Assembly (NCBI RefSeq): GCF_016117655.1
Contig: NZ_CP064936.1
Location: forward strand, 2,170,001-2,234,000
DNA: 64,000 bases
Source of the DNA: Treponema peruense
GTDB lineage: Bacteria > Spirochaetota > Spirochaetia > Treponematales > Treponemataceae
Reading direction: 5' to 3'
The translations under genes were made by a program, and so were the position numbers. Every line of letters begins with the position of its first letter. Positions within the stretch are counted from its first letter, which is position 1. Below the pieces are notes generated by a model. That model did not search any database. It had not been told where the DNA came from and saw nothing but the letters and a program-made list of their open reading frames with translations. Positions 25,464-34,749 of the stretch are shown piece after piece.

Positions 25464-26306
25464 TCAACCGAATCTTCCTGTTATATAATCCTCAGTCTTT
25501 TTGTTATGGGGATTGCTGAAAATCTGTTCTGTCTTTCCGTACTCAATAACTTTTCCCAAAAGGAAGAAAGCTGTTCTGTCACTGACGCGTGTAGCCTGCT
25601 GCATGTTATGGGTAACGATTACGATTGTATAATCATTTTTGAGTTCGGTAATAAGATCTTCAATGCGGCTTGTGCTTATCGGGTCAAGGGCAGATGTAGG
25701 TTCGTCCATAAGAAGAACTTCAGGTTCAACGGCAAGGGCACGTGCAATGCAAAGTCTCTGCTGCTGTCCGCCGGAAAGTCCCAGCGCATTTTTGTGAAGA
25801 CGGTCTTTTACTTCATCCCAGATTGCAGCGCCGGTAAGTGCACGCTGAACAATATCATCAAGATCAGATCTGTTTCTAATTCCGTGGGTTCGAGGACCGT
25901 AAGCAATATTGTCATAAATGCTCATCGGAAAAGGATTCGGTTTCTGGAAAACCATACCAACTCTTTTTCTGAGAAGGTTGACATCAATGTTTCCGTAAAT
26001 ATCCTGATCGTTAATTTTTATTGTTCCGTCAATTTTGCATCCGTCAACAAGATCATTCATTCTGTTGTATGTTCTGAGAAGAGTTGACTTTCCGCAACCA
26101 GAAGGTCCTATGAACGCAGTAACCTCATGCTCAGGTATATCAAGATTAATGTCATACAAAGCCTGAAAGTTTCCGTAAAAAAGGTTCAGATTTTCTGTCA
26201 GTATCTTTGTTTTCTGTGCTTCCGGGTTCTGTGATTCGCTCATAATTTTCTCCATAAGAATCGGATTTTTTTTTGTGTTTCCTTTTATTGCTAAAGATGT
26301 ATTCAT
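25464..26306 (-). CDS. pstB: Phosphate ABC transporter ATP-binding protein PstB
   Basis: The 280-residue ATPase has Walker [20 protein letters not shown] (~63-80), the ABC signature [15 protein letters not shown] and Walker [14 protein letters not shown], followed by the H-loop [12 protein letters not shown]. The NRMNDLV segment after Walker A is specific for PstB. The N-terminal extension (~30 residues, Lys/Glu rich) is longer than in most homologues. ATG 26306 follows ribosome site GGAG 12 bp after the pstA stop; a downstream start (about 26246) is possible. Confidence 0.96.
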   Translation of the reverse strand: MNTSLAIKGNTKKNPILMEKIMSESQNPEAQKTKILTENLNLFYGNFQALYDINLDIPEHEVTAFIGPSGCGKSTLLRTYNRMNDLVDGCKIDGTIKINDQDIYGNIDVNLLRKRVGMVFQKPNPFPMSIYDNIAYGPRTHGIRNRSDLDDIVQRALTGAAIWDEVKDRLHKNALGLSGGQQQRLCIARALAVEPEVLLMDEPTSALDPISTSRIEDLITELKNDYTIVIVTHNMQQATRVSDRTAFFLLGKVIEYGKTEQIFSNPHNKKTEDYITGRFG

Positions 26307-26318
26307 TTTTTCACTCCG

Positions 26319-27176
26319 TTATGCAACCAGATGTTTTGTAACTGCTTTTTCCAAAAGTCCGCTCAGCCAGTTCAAAATAAGAACGATTACAAGCAGAATA
26401 ACAGCTGTAGCATAAGACTGACCGGTGTTAAGGCCCTCACACCAGAGTGCATACAGGTGAACAGCAAGTGTACGACCGCTTCCCATAAGATTTGGCGGAA
26501 TTTTAGCAACCGTACCTGCCGTGTAAATAAGTGCTGCAGTTTCTCCTACAACGCGTCCTGTTCCAAGAACAACACCGGCGGCAATTCCTGGAACAGCAGA
26601 AGGAAGTACGACTCTGAATACCGTTCTGAGTTTTCCGGCGCCAAGTCCAAAACTTGCTTCCCTGAAAGAATCATTTACTGCAAGAAGGGACTCTTCTGTT
26701 GTTCTGATAATTACCGGAAGAATCATTATTGCAAGAGTGCAACTTCCGGCAAGAAGAGAATAACCCCAGCCAAGCGATGTTACAAAGAACAAAAATCCGA
26801 ACAATGCATAAACGATTGAAGGAATTCCTGCAAGTGTCTCTGTCGTAATTCTGATAACCTTAACAACACGGCTGCCTTTTTTGGAATATTCAGCCAGGTA
26901 AATTGCAGCTCCTATTCCGACAGGAACAGCAATGATAAGTGTAAGGGCAACGATTGTAAGAGTATTGATTAAAGCAGGGAACAAAGAAACGTTCTCGCTG
27001 TTGTAAACAAAACTGAAAATCTTTGGACTCAGATGCGGAATACCCTTGAACATAATGTATGCCACAAGTCCAACTATAGTAACAGAACATATTGCAACTG
27101 CAAGCCACACCAAAAAGCGCAGCATACGTGACTGGAATGTCTGTGAATGTTCAGAAACAAGTGATTTATTTTTCAT
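26319..27176 (-). CDS. pstA: Phosphate ABC transporter permease PstA
   Basis: The 285-residue permease has six membrane segments and the transporter-type EAA loop (TEESLLAVNDSFREASFGLG, then GAGKLRTVFRVVLPSAVPG). It pairs with PstC in the inner-membrane channel for phosphate. Its start overlaps the pstC stop by 4 bp and pstB follows after 12 bp, so expression is coupled. Confidence 0.95.
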   Translation of the reverse strand: MKNKSLVSEHSQTFQSRMLRFLVWLAVAICSVTIVGLVAYIMFKGIPHLSPKIFSFVYNSENVSLFPALINTLTIVALTLIIAVPVGIGAAIYLAEYSKKGSRVVKVIRITTETLAGIPSIVYALFGFLFFVTSLGWGYSLLAGSCTLAIMILPVIIRTTEESLLAVNDSFREASFGLGAGKLRTVFRVVLPSAVPGIAAGVVLGTGRVVGETAALIYTAGTVAKIPPNLMGSGRTLAVHLYALWCEGLNTGQSYATAVILLVIVLILNWLSGLLEKAVTKHLVA

Positions 27177-28054
27177 GCTTTATCCGATTTGTTTTTCACT
27201 ACAGTGAAAATAATATTGATAATCAAAATGAATACGAACAGAACAACAGCCGTAGCAATAAGTGCATCTCTGTGAAGATCTGCAGCGTATCCCATTTCCA
27301 AAACAATATTTGCAGTAAGTGTACGAACACCTTTTACAAGACTCTGCGGCAGAATAGCCTGGTTACCAGCAACCATGATAACAGCCATAGTTTCACCGAT
27401 TGCCCTTCCTATTCCAAGAATAATTCCTGAAACAATTCCGTTTTTTGCAGCTGGAAGTTCTGCACAGAAAACGCTGCGTTCCTTGCATGCACCAAGGGCA
27501 AGTGAACCCTCGAAGTATCCGCCGGGAACAGCACGGATTGAAGTTTCCGTTGTCTGAACAATTGTCGGCAGAATCATTATTGCAAGAACAATGCTTGCTG
27601 CAAGAATACTGGTTCCGCTTCCGCCAAAAACATTTCTGATGGCAGGAACAATAACTGTAAGTCCAAAGAAACCGAATACTACGGAAGGAATGCCCGCAAG
27701 TAATTTTATTCCGCTTTCAATAGGTGAATAAATTTTTGAAGGACAAAAGCGTGCCAAAAAAACAGCAGTAAAAACTCCAAGCGGAACACCAAGAATAATG
27801 GCACCAAGTGTTACTACAATGCTTCCTACAATCATCGGAAAAATTCCGTACAAATCAATTGACGGCTTCCATCTTAATCCCAATAAGAACTTGTCCAGTC
27901 CTATTTTTGCAATCGCCGGAATTCCGTTGGCGAACATAAACACGCAGATAAGAATCAGCGCCGCAATGGAAACAAGGGCAGACAAAAGAAAAACACAATG
28001 CATTATTTTTTCTGTAGGTTTTCCGCCTGTCAATATTTTCGTTCTTGCGCTCAT
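27173..28054 (-). CDS. pstC: Phosphate ABC transporter permease PstC
   Basis: The 293-residue permease has six membrane segments. Family features are an early WKPSIDLYGIFPMIVGSIVV segment and the EAA loop TETSIRAVPGGYFEGSLALG with ACKERSVFCAELPAAKNGI. It forms the phosphate channel with PstA. A hairpin terminator lies between pstS and pstC, which should set pstS expression higher than that of the membrane parts. Confidence 0.95.
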   Translation of the reverse strand: MSARTKILTGGKPTEKIMHCVFLLSALVSIAALILICVFMFANGIPAIAKIGLDKFLLGLRWKPSIDLYGIFPMIVGSIVVTLGAIILGVPLGVFTAVFLARFCPSKIYSPIESGIKLLAGIPSVVFGFFGLTVIVPAIRNVFGGSGTSILAASIVLAIMILPTIVQTTETSIRAVPGGYFEGSLALGACKERSVFCAELPAAKNGIVSGIILGIGRAIGETMAVIMVAGNQAILPQSLVKGVRTLTANIVLEMGYAADLHRDALIATAVVLFVFILIINIIFTVVKNKSDKA

Positions 28055-28099
28055 AAAATATTCCTCCCAGATAAATCCAGGGCTTTCAAAAAAAATATC

Positions 28100-28151
28100 T
28101 CTAAAAAGAACCGGCAGAATCCCCGGAACAAACCGAAGATACCCGCCGGTT
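28100..28151 (-). terminator. Attenuating hairpin between pstS and pstC
   Basis: On the minus strand AACCGGC (28145-28151) pairs with GCCGGTT (28109-28115), with further pairing inside, followed by CTTTTT. A partial terminator here would let pstS be made in excess over pstCAB, as is needed for a binding protein. Confidence 0.6.
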
Positions 28152-28164
28152 TAACAGAGGGTGA

Positions 28165-29046
28165 TTATTTTACATCGCCCCACTTTGTGATAGAACCAGT
28201 GTAGATTCCGTTGATAGAATCTTTTGCTGCGTTGTTAAGAGTATTTTCTTTGTTTACGATAACTGCGATTCCGTCAAGGGCAATCTGTGTTCCCTTGGCA
28301 CCCTTTGCAGTTTCGCTGTCTTTGATTCCGCGGCTAGCCATTCCGATGTCACAAACACCGCTGATTGCGCTATTTACACCGGTTGTACTGTCAGACATCT
28401 GAATTTCAATGTCCATTCCGGGGTTAAGAGCCTTGTATGCTTCTGCAAGTTTTTCCATAACAGGTGTTACTGAAGATGAACCTGCTACAGTAATTTTTCC
28501 TGTCTTTCCTGTAGCAATGTAAGCCGGATTCTTTACTGCAGAAATGTATCCGTTCTTTTCTACTACGCTCTGTCCGTCAGAAGAAAGAATGTAGCGGATA
28601 AAGTCCTGTGCATTCTCTGAAAGTCCGTCTTTTGTAACAATGTTGAAAGGACGTGAAATCTTGTAGGCACCGCTCTTGATGTTTACAACAGTAGCATCTG
28701 CTCCGTCAATCTGGAGAGCCTTTACTGTGTTGTTGAGTGAACCAAGTGAAATGTATCCGATAGCTGTGTTGTTTCCGGCTACAGATGTAAGCATAACTTC
28801 TGTTGAGTTTGTGATATCTGCACTGTCGATTGTATAATCAACTTTCTTTCCTTCGGCATTCTTCTTTTCAATTCCGAAAAGTTCGATAAAGGCTCCGCGG
28901 GTTCCGCTGCCCTCTTCACGGCTGATTACCGTAATTGTTTTCTTTGAAAGATCAACAGCTCCGCTCTTGGCAGTGCATGACGCAAGTCCGAGTGTTCCAA
29001 ATGCAATAGCCGCGATTCCGGCAGTCAGTAAAAGACCCTTTTTCAT
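28165..29046 (-). CDS. pstS: Phosphate-binding lipoprotein PstS
   Basis: The 293-residue protein has a lipoprotein signal (lipobox LASC, Cys ~24) and the PstS-type binding fold, present as ITVISREEGSGTRGAFIELF (phosphate contacts in SGTRGAF) and ITVAGSSSVTPVMEKLAEAY. It captures phosphate at the membrane surface for PstCAB. A good ribosome site (TAGGAGGT) precedes ATG 29046. Upstream lies a four-repeat PhoP-type box. Confidence 0.95.
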   Translation of the reverse strand: MKKGLLLTAGIAAIAFGTLGLASCTAKSGAVDLSKKTITVISREEGSGTRGAFIELFGIEKKNAEGKKVDYTIDSADITNSTEVMLTSVAGNNTAIGYISLGSLNNTVKALQIDGADATVVNIKSGAYKISRPFNIVTKDGLSENAQDFIRYILSSDGQSVVEKNGYISAVKNPAYIATGKTGKITVAGSSSVTPVMEKLAEAYKALNPGMDIEIQMSDSTTGVNSAISGVCDIGMASRGIKDSETAKGAKGTQIALDGIAVIVNKENTLNNAAKDSINGIYTGSITKWGDVK

Positions 29047-29065
29047 TTTTTTAGTACCTCCTAAA

Positions 29066-29133
29066 ATTGTACTGACAACAATCTAATTTTCGTTTGTAAG
29101 ATGTGTATTTTAATTGTGTTAAAATTCCGTTAA
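29066..29133 (-). promoter_or_regulatory. PHO box array and promoter of the pst operon
   Basis: On the minus strand four hexamers repeat with an exact 11-bp period: TTAACG (29128-29133), TTAACA (29117-29122), AAAATA (29106-29111) and CTTACA (29095-29100). The TACAAT -10 box is at 29066-29071, and the -35 region in between is poor. This fits the TT(A/C/T)ACA direct-repeat layout known for PhoP in Bacillus, where the regulator replaces -35 contacts. Confidence 0.65.
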
Positions 29134-29204
29134 TTTATAACAGAACAAAGTCTGCGAACCGCCTCTGCTGCATTTAAAAATGTGTTAATTCCGCCCCAAA
29201 AAAT

Positions 29205-29232
29205 TTGAAAATCACCCTTTTTTTTATATATT
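29205..29232 (+). promoter_or_regulatory. Promoter of the small alarmone synthetase gene (leaderless)
   Basis: TTGAAA (29205-29210), 16 bp, TATATT (29227-29232), then ATG 29241 after 8 bp, with no ribosome site. Confidence 0.55.
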
Positions 29233-29240
29233 TAAATAAT

Positions 29241-29933
29241 ATGGAAAAGAATCTTGTTATAAAAAACGCACTCAGCGACAACAGGGGAATTCTTAGCAAT
29301 CCCGATGAAATAATAAACACTGCCGTAGAATTTCAGCAGCTTCTTATGCTTTATGAAAGCGGAATCAAGCAGATAACTACAAAATTCGAGATTCTGGAAG
29401 ATGAATTTGAAGGCAAACATGAACGCAATCCAATAAGCACAATCACCAGCAGAATAAAAGAACCAATGAGCATTGCCGAAAAGCTTCAGCGCAAGGGACT
29501 GAGGGTTTCGCTGGATAATATGATAACAAAACTTTATGATATAGCCGGAATACGCGTAACCTGCCCGTTTATAAGCGATGTCTACAGAGTAATGCAGATG
29601 CTTTTGCAGCAGGACGACATAAAGCTTATAGAAATGAAAGATTACATAAAGAATCCCAAAAAGTCCGGTTACAGGAGTCTGCATGTCATTGTTACGGTAG
29701 GCGTGTACTTCAGCGACCAGAAGCGTGAAATTCCGGTTGAAATTCAGATAAGAACCATTGCCATGGACTTCTGGGCAAGCCTTGAACACCAGCTTCACTA
29801 CAAAAAAGACTACACTATGCCTTCAAACATAAGCGAAGAACTCAAAGCCTGTGCAGACTTAATTGCCAGTACCGACATAAGAATGCAGGAACTGGCAAAA
29901 AACATTCCGGGCTTTGTTGACTACAGCGAATAG
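29241..29933 (+). CDS. Small alarmone synthetase (GTP pyrophosphokinase, RelQ/YjbM-like)
   Basis: The 230-residue protein consists of a single RelA/SpoT synthetase domain without hydrolase, TGS or ACT domains. Motifs: KLYDIAGIRVTCPF (~95-110), the substrate loop KNPKKSGYRSLHVIV (~135-150), and the catalytic strand VEIQIRTIAMDFWASLEHQL with the Glu in EIQIRT. Such enzymes make (p)ppGpp without ribosome control and answer to transcription or oligomer effectors. I chose ATG 29241; the upstream TTG 29205 lies in the -35 box. It diverges from pstS, and a terminator follows at 30009. Confidence 0.9.
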   Translation: MEKNLVIKNALSDNRGILSNPDEIINTAVEFQQLLMLYESGIKQITTKFEILEDEFEGKHERNPISTITSRIKEPMSIAEKLQRKGLRVSLDNMITKLYDIAGIRVTCPFISDVYRVMQMLLQQDDIKLIEMKDYIKNPKKSGYRSLHVIVTVGVYFSDQKREIPVEIQIRTIAMDFWASLEHQLHYKKDYTMPSNISEELKACADLIASTDIRMQELAKNIPGFVDYSE

Positions 29934-30008
29934 GATGAATAAAGTCGGCCCGTAGCAAATGTATGTCAGAATTGCCCCTGTAGCATTGATTGCCTGATTG
30001 TAAAAAAC

Positions 30009-30040
30009 TGCAGTTTGTAAAAACTGCATTTACTTTTTAT
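30009..30040 (+). terminator. Terminator of the alarmone synthetase gene
   Basis: TGCAGTTT-GTAA-AAACTGCA forms a perfect 8-bp stem with a 4-base loop and is followed by TTTACTTTTTATT. Confidence 0.75.
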
Positions 30041-30068
30041 TGTGCCGTATGTATAATCTCATTCAACT

Positions 30069-31412
30069 ATGAATTCAAAAAAACTTGATCCCTGCAGCGG
30101 ACCTCTTGCAAAGAATATACTCGCATTCAGCATTCCGCTTATTTTTTCCAATTTACTGCAGGTTTTGTTCAACATGTCAGATATCGCTGTTGTAGGACGG
30201 TTTGCCGGTTCTATTCCGCTTGGTTCGGTTGGCTCTACAACACAGATTATTTTTTTATTTACGGGAATTCTTATTGGTCTTGGAGCCGGAATAAATGTCA
30301 TTGCGGCATTTTACATCGGTTCAAAAAACAGCAAATCACTTTCGGACACAATACACACAGCCGCCTTTATATGTCTTGCAGCGGGAATAATCCTTCTTGC
30401 AGCCGGAACAATCCTTGCACGCCCTATTCTTGCGGCAATGAACACAAAGAGCGAATTAATGGAAGGCGCTGTAGTTTACCTGCGCATTTATATGCTGGGA
30501 ATGCCGGCCCTTGCAATATACAACTTCGGAAACGGAGTTCTGAGCGCAACGGGTGACACTAAAAGGCCGCTTATTTTTCTTACTGTCGCCGGAATAATCA
30601 ATATTCTGCTGAATCTTTTCTTTGTAATTGTATGCAATCTGGGCACGGCAGGAGTCGCCCTTGCAAGCATTATTTCGCAGTACATTTCTGCAGCACTAAT
30701 TCTGCTTACAATGACAAGGGAAAAAGGTGCGGCGAATCTTGTAATTTTCAAAATCAGGCCCAATTCCCACATGTCTCTTAAAATCCTTAAGATCGGACTT
30801 CCTTCGGGTCTGCAGAATGCTGTTTTTGCCTTTGCAAACATTTTTATCCAGACCGGAGTAAATTATTTTGACGCTTCCATGGTTGCAGGAAATGCCGCCG
30901 CTTCAAATGCAGACCCGCTTGTTTACGATGTAATGAATGCCTTTTACACAGCCTGCGCCACTTTTATAGGCCAGAACTTCGGTGCCGGAAACAGAAAGCG
31001 TGTGCTCAAATCATATTTCATAAGCCTTGCATATTCTTTTACAATAGCACTGGTCATGGGAGTTGGAATTTTCTGCATAGGACGGCAGTTTTTGTCACTC
31101 TTTTCTACAGACGCGGCTGTTATTGACGCGGGAATGCAGCGGCTTTCTATAATGTCGCTTTCGTACTGCATTTCTGCCTTTATGGACTGCACAATCGCGG
31201 CTTCAAGGGGACTGGGCAAAACCGGAATTCCGTCATTCATTGTAATAATGGGTTCATGCGTGTTCAGAATTATATGGCTGTGCACGGTTTTTGCCTGGTT
31301 CAGGACAATTCCGTCACTTTTCCTGCTGTATACCTTCTCATGGGCAATAACTGCCGCTGCAGAAATTGCATATTTTATTCACATTTACAAAAAAAAACCT
31401 TCTGTTATTTAA
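30069..31412 (+). CDS. MATE family efflux transporter
   Basis: The 447-residue membrane protein has 12 hydrophobic segments and MATE features. It starts SGPLAKNILAFSIPLIFSNL, then MSDIAVVGRFAGSIPLGSVG. Second-half marks are AGNAAASNADPLVYDVMNAF and FIGQNFGAGNRKRVL. It probably exports organic cations with Na+ or H+ entry; substrate unknown. TATAAT (30052-30057) lies 11 bp before ATG 30069 with no ribosome site, so the leader is very short. Confidence 0.93.
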   Translation: MNSKKLDPCSGPLAKNILAFSIPLIFSNLLQVLFNMSDIAVVGRFAGSIPLGSVGSTTQIIFLFTGILIGLGAGINVIAAFYIGSKNSKSLSDTIHTAAFICLAAGIILLAAGTILARPILAAMNTKSELMEGAVVYLRIYMLGMPALAIYNFGNGVLSATGDTKRPLIFLTVAGIINILLNLFFVIVCNLGTAGVALASIISQYISAALILLTMTREKGAANLVIFKIRPNSHMSLKILKIGLPSGLQNAVFAFANIFIQTGVNYFDASMVAGNAAASNADPLVYDVMNAFYTACATFIGQNFGAGNRKRVLKSYFISLAYSFTIALVMGVGIFCIGRQFLSLFSTDAAVIDAGMQRLSIMSLSYCISAFMDCTIAASRGLGKTGIPSFIVIMGSCVFRIIWLCTVFAWFRTIPSLFLLYTFSWAITAAAEIAYFIHIYKKKPSVI

Positions 31413-31635
31413 AGGGCAGCACAAATTTATTCCGGACAAAAAAAGTATTGGAACTCAAAATCCCGGAACAGATGTAAAGCCCGACAAAGAAAGTTATGAA
31501 TTTGTTTTAGGCAACTTCAATAATATGATTAGTGGAACCGTATTGTACTGCCCCTTAAAAATGCTCATACCTATATATTCCAGAAAACAACACCTCTGGT
31601 GCCCTTACAATCCGTAACGCATTTACACTTATTCC
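31413..31635. other. Intergenic stretch with no supported gene
   Basis: About 220 bases separate the MATE gene from the minus-strand NlpC/P60 gene. A plus-strand frame (about 31429-31617) is open but has no ribosome site, promoter or recognised domain. A short palindrome at 31628-31653 (CTTATTCC/GGAATAAG) overlaps the NlpC stop and has no T-run. Confidence 0.5.
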
Positions 31636-32703
31636 TTAAATTTCAGGAATAAGTCTTCCACAGCCGTAAAATGTTTTTTTCCAGTAATTTTCATTCAAAC
31701 CGCTGATAATTACACCAGTTCTTGGACCGCCACTTGCTGCATTTAAAAACAAATTCTGTTTTCCAAAGTCATTTTCTCCAGGATTTTTTCCTAGATAAAT
31801 ACCGACATGCGTAATTCTTGAATCAGAAGCACCCTTAAAAAAGATTAAATCGCCTGGAAGAGCTTCGCCCAAGGAAACAGGAGATGTCTGATTGTAAATA
31901 TCCTGAGCGTTTCCCCTTACATCTATACCAAGGCTCTGTTTTGCCGTATATGATACAAGTCCAGAACAGTCAAAACCCGGTCTTGGAGTTTTTCCGCCCC
32001 AAACATAGTTTATGCCTTTATATCCCATTCCAAAATCAATAAATTTTTTACGCATATCTATAACAGAATCCATTCTTTGCTCGGATTCTTCAATCGTCAT
32101 AGTTTTATTATTTTCATTCTGCTGTTCTCGCAATTTTTTCTGTTCATTCTCTTTTATAAAAGGCTTATTTACCGAAGTTTTTCTTTTTGAATCTGATTCC
32201 AGATTCTTTGCAGTTTTGTTTTGTTTTTCTAAAATTTCTTTTTCGACATTTTTTTTCTTAGGATCTGTCCTTTGTGTCTGGTTTACAAGAGTATCTTCTT
32301 TTTTTTCCTGCATCGTAGAATCTTTTTCATTATTTTCAGTTTTTGTCTTCGTTGTATTTTTTGCAGGCTTATTTTTTAAATTCGCCTTGTTTTTTTCAAG
32401 TTCCGCCTTTGCTTTTTCTTTTGCAGAAGAAATCTGGCTTTTTGAAGAAGCAACTTTCTGACGTTCATTTTCAATTTTTTTTAGAATATCGAGTTTTTTT
32501 TGCTTTACACTTTCAAAAAATTTAGAATTTTCAGTTTCTATTTCTTTTTTTGAAGGTTCAACGACTATTTTATAAAAATCGCCCTCTTCAACTTTTTGAT
32601 TTTCAAAAATATCATCACCCTTGTTATCTGCCGCATAAACTGCAAAAGATGAGACAAAAAAAACTAAACTTAAAACAAATACTTTTCTTTGAAAATTTTT
32701 CAT
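31636..32703 (-). CDS. Secreted NlpC/P60 cell-wall peptidase
   Basis: The 355-residue protein starts at ATG 32703 with a signal peptide (~1-25, VFVLSLVFFVSSFAVYAA). The frame is open to 32784, but only this start places the signal at the N-terminus. Residues ~50-215 are a highly charged Lys/Glu/Asn coiled-coil-like spacer. The C-terminal NlpC/P60 domain (~225-355) has RPGFDCSGLVSYTAK (catalytic Cys), DSRITHVGIYLGKN (His) and NLFLNAASGG. It should cut D-Glu to diamino-acid bonds in peptidoglycan stems. It is the last gene of the minus-strand envelope block that faces murE-ddl-murD. Confidence 0.88.
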   Translation of the reverse strand: MKNFQRKVFVLSLVFFVSSFAVYAADNKGDDIFENQKVEEGDFYKIVVEPSKKEIETENSKFFESVKQKKLDILKKIENERQKVASSKSQISSAKEKAKAELEKNKANLKNKPAKNTTKTKTENNEKDSTMQEKKEDTLVNQTQRTDPKKKNVEKEILEKQNKTAKNLESDSKRKTSVNKPFIKENEQKKLREQQNENNKTMTIEESEQRMDSVIDMRKKFIDFGMGYKGINYVWGGKTPRPGFDCSGLVSYTAKQSLGIDVRGNAQDIYNQTSPVSLGEALPGDLIFFKGASDSRITHVGIYLGKNPGENDFGKQNLFLNAASGGPRTGVIISGLNENYWKKTFYGCGRLIPEI

Positions 32704-32839
32704 ATAACCAGCCTGAACAAAAAAAATCGAATTCACCAGATTTTCTTCTAAAAAAAATAAAAACTTTGCCTGCAAAAGAGACAAAGTTTTTATCAGAAAA
32801 TCAAATCACATAAACTAAATAATTCAATCTTACGCTAAA

Positions 32840-33595
32840 TTATTCAGCATCAAGTGTCTCTTCAGCCTCAGTATTAACTTCTTCGTTATTTGAAGTAATC
32901 ATCATATTCTGAAGTTTAAGAGAAAGAGATTCTTTCAATGCCTTTCCTTCGTCAGTATTGTCTTCGATAGAACTCAAGGCGCTCTGAATCTGAGCATCGT
33001 AAAGTTTTTTAGTCATGCCCCAAACAGCATAGTATTCATAATAAACTTTTGATTCCTTTGCTTTTTTTGAAGTTTTTACTTCTTTCTGAATCCAATATGA
33101 AGCAATTTTTTCAAGACCGTTAAGTTCAACGGCAGAAACAGCCTGCTTGTACATATTCAATTCCTGCTCCAAAGAAGTTGGATCTTTTACATCGCCAGAC
33201 TGTTTTGAGCGTCCTTTCTGAGCAGCAGAAACAGCTTTTCCAACAATTCTCTGCATTTCATCGCCAACCTGAACTTCTACGTCAACCAAGTCAGCCCACT
33301 GCTTTGTAAATTCAAGGTTATCACCACGAGAAACTACAACAAAAGGTTTTTTGCCAGCAATTCCTGGCATAATTGGAGAAAGATATTCTGCAGAATAATT
33401 TCCGTTTCCAATTTCAACAACCCACTGAGGAATTTCTGAACCAAACGATGCTCCCTGATAGTCAAGAATTGTTACGTAATTCTTCTGAACTTTAGCAGCA
33501 TTGCCTTTGATTCCAGAACCAGAAACTTTTGTAGTTCCACAGCTACTGAACAGAACAGCAGCTACAACAGAAAGAATAAAAATACTCTTTTTCAT
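32840..33595 (-). CDS. LPP20-like lipoprotein
   Basis: The 251-residue protein has a lipobox (VLFSSCG, Cys ~20) and an LPP20-type layout: IPQWVVEIGNG near ~55, a strand with FVVVSRGDN, then EMQRIVGKAVSAAQKG and an amphipathic helix with YYEYYAVWGM, a strand of the type Y-A-V-W in LPP20 proteins. The C-terminus is acidic. The function of LPP20 lipoproteins in spirochaetes is unknown; they often occur beside LpoB-like genes, as here. Confidence 0.7.
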   Translation of the reverse strand: MKKSIFILSVVAAVLFSSCGTTKVSGSGIKGNAAKVQKNYVTILDYQGASFGSEIPQWVVEIGNGNYSAEYLSPIMPGIAGKKPFVVVSRGDNLEFTKQWADLVDVEVQVGDEMQRIVGKAVSAAQKGRSKQSGDVKDPTSLEQELNMYKQAVSAVELNGLEKIASYWIQKEVKTSKKAKESKVYYEYYAVWGMTKKLYDAQIQSALSSIEDNTDEGKALKESLSLKLQNMMITSNNEEVNTEAEETLDAE

Positions 33596-33680
33596 TTTAT
33601 TTCTCCTACTAAAAATTTGCAGAGCAAATTTTACTTTTTAACAAACCGCCAAAAAGACGGACTAATCCTAAATAAAAAAG

Positions 33681-34706
33681 TTACTTAAAAGAAAGATTAT
33701 TCATATAAGAATCAAAATTTTTGCTGAATTCTGTTCCAATGTTTTTTTCCAAAACCCGATAAGTTCTATTTTTGGCATCGGATTCAGAAGAAGCACCTTC
33801 TCTTCCTTTTAAATTTATTGCAAACAGCGACTCCGACTTCAAATTATCAGAAAAATCTAAGTCCAATGTATAAACACAGTAAGTGATTTTTCCTTTTTTT
33901 GAAATTTCGGAAGAATAACTGCCTTCAAGCCCATATTTTTCTTTTTTAGAAGAAGATGTTTTAAATCCGTATTTTGAAAAAACGTTTTGAAAAGCAGACT
34001 TTATTTTATTTTCCCTGTCGCCACCAACCCTTATATAAATCGTAATCCCTTCTGCAAACTTCTTTTGAGTAGCCTGCATGCTTTGAAGCGAAACGATTTT
34101 TTTACTGATCGCATTTCCCTGTTCAAAATCAATTACTGTAAGATTTTTAAGCAACCTGTTGTTTTCAGAAGCAATGTCGGTTGCAAAACAAATTTCACTA
34201 TAACCGTAAAAAGAATGCGGATTTTTTTCAGACTCTGCTGCAGACTGTCTGACAACTGCATCGTTTTTCTGTATAAGATCCAGATAAACAGCGGCTGTTT
34301 TTTTTCTGTCGAGGATTGCAATTGCATACCATTTTTTTTCGGATGAATTGTAAAAATATTCTGCAATTTCGATTCCAATCAGATTTTCTGCCTCGATTTG
34401 GCTTGTTATATTCTGCTGTAAGTTTCCTGACGAAGAAAAAGAAATTTTTCCGTCAGAAAGAGCCTGTTCCATTTTTTTTGATGCGAGACTGTTAGACTTT
34501 ACAGTCTGCCCAAAAATAGAAGAAAGGTTTTTTACGGCTTCAAGTTCTGCACTTTCCCGATTTTCTCCAGAGCCAGTTCCGTTCATATAAGTTTCCGAAG
34601 GATAAACGCTTGCAGGAAGAGTTATCCATTCAGGCATTTTCTTTTTTGCGCCAAAAACCAGACAGGCAGAGAATATAAAGGAAAAAACAAAAATTCTTTT
34701 CTTCAT
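33681..34706 (-). CDS. LPP20-like exported protein
   Basis: The 341-residue protein has a signal peptide (~1-20, FVFSFIFSACLVFGA). There is a Cys at position 15, but the context is not a proper lipobox. Residues ~22-130 form an LPP20 domain: MPEWITLPASVYPSETYMNG, a GSGENRESAELEAVKNLSSI helix and KKWYAIAILDRKKTA. The later half (~150-340) is a separate mixed alpha/beta region with TIYIRVGGDRENKI. It belongs to the same minus-strand block as LpoB and COG3014 homologues. Confidence 0.7.
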   Translation of the reverse strand: MKKRIFVFSFIFSACLVFGAKKKMPEWITLPASVYPSETYMNGTGSGENRESAELEAVKNLSSIFGQTVKSNSLASKKMEQALSDGKISFSSSGNLQQNITSQIEAENLIGIEIAEYFYNSSEKKWYAIAILDRKKTAAVYLDLIQKNDAVVRQSAAESEKNPHSFYGYSEICFATDIASENNRLLKNLTVIDFEQGNAISKKIVSLQSMQATQKKFAEGITIYIRVGGDRENKIKSAFQNVFSKYGFKTSSSKKEKYGLEGSYSSEISKKGKITYCVYTLDLDFSDNLKSESLFAINLKGREGASSESDAKNRTYRVLEKNIGTEFSKNFDSYMNNLSFK

Positions 34707-34749
34707 AAAAATCCTTAAACTTTCTTACGTTATTAAGTTTTGCAAATTG

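Noticed and set aside
25446-26087. Plus-strand ORF opposite pstB
   Set aside because: Shadow of pstB, which has all ABC motifs.
31366-31617. Plus-strand ORF of 83 codons after the second MATE gene
   Set aside because: It starts inside the MATE gene, has no ribosome site and no known domain.
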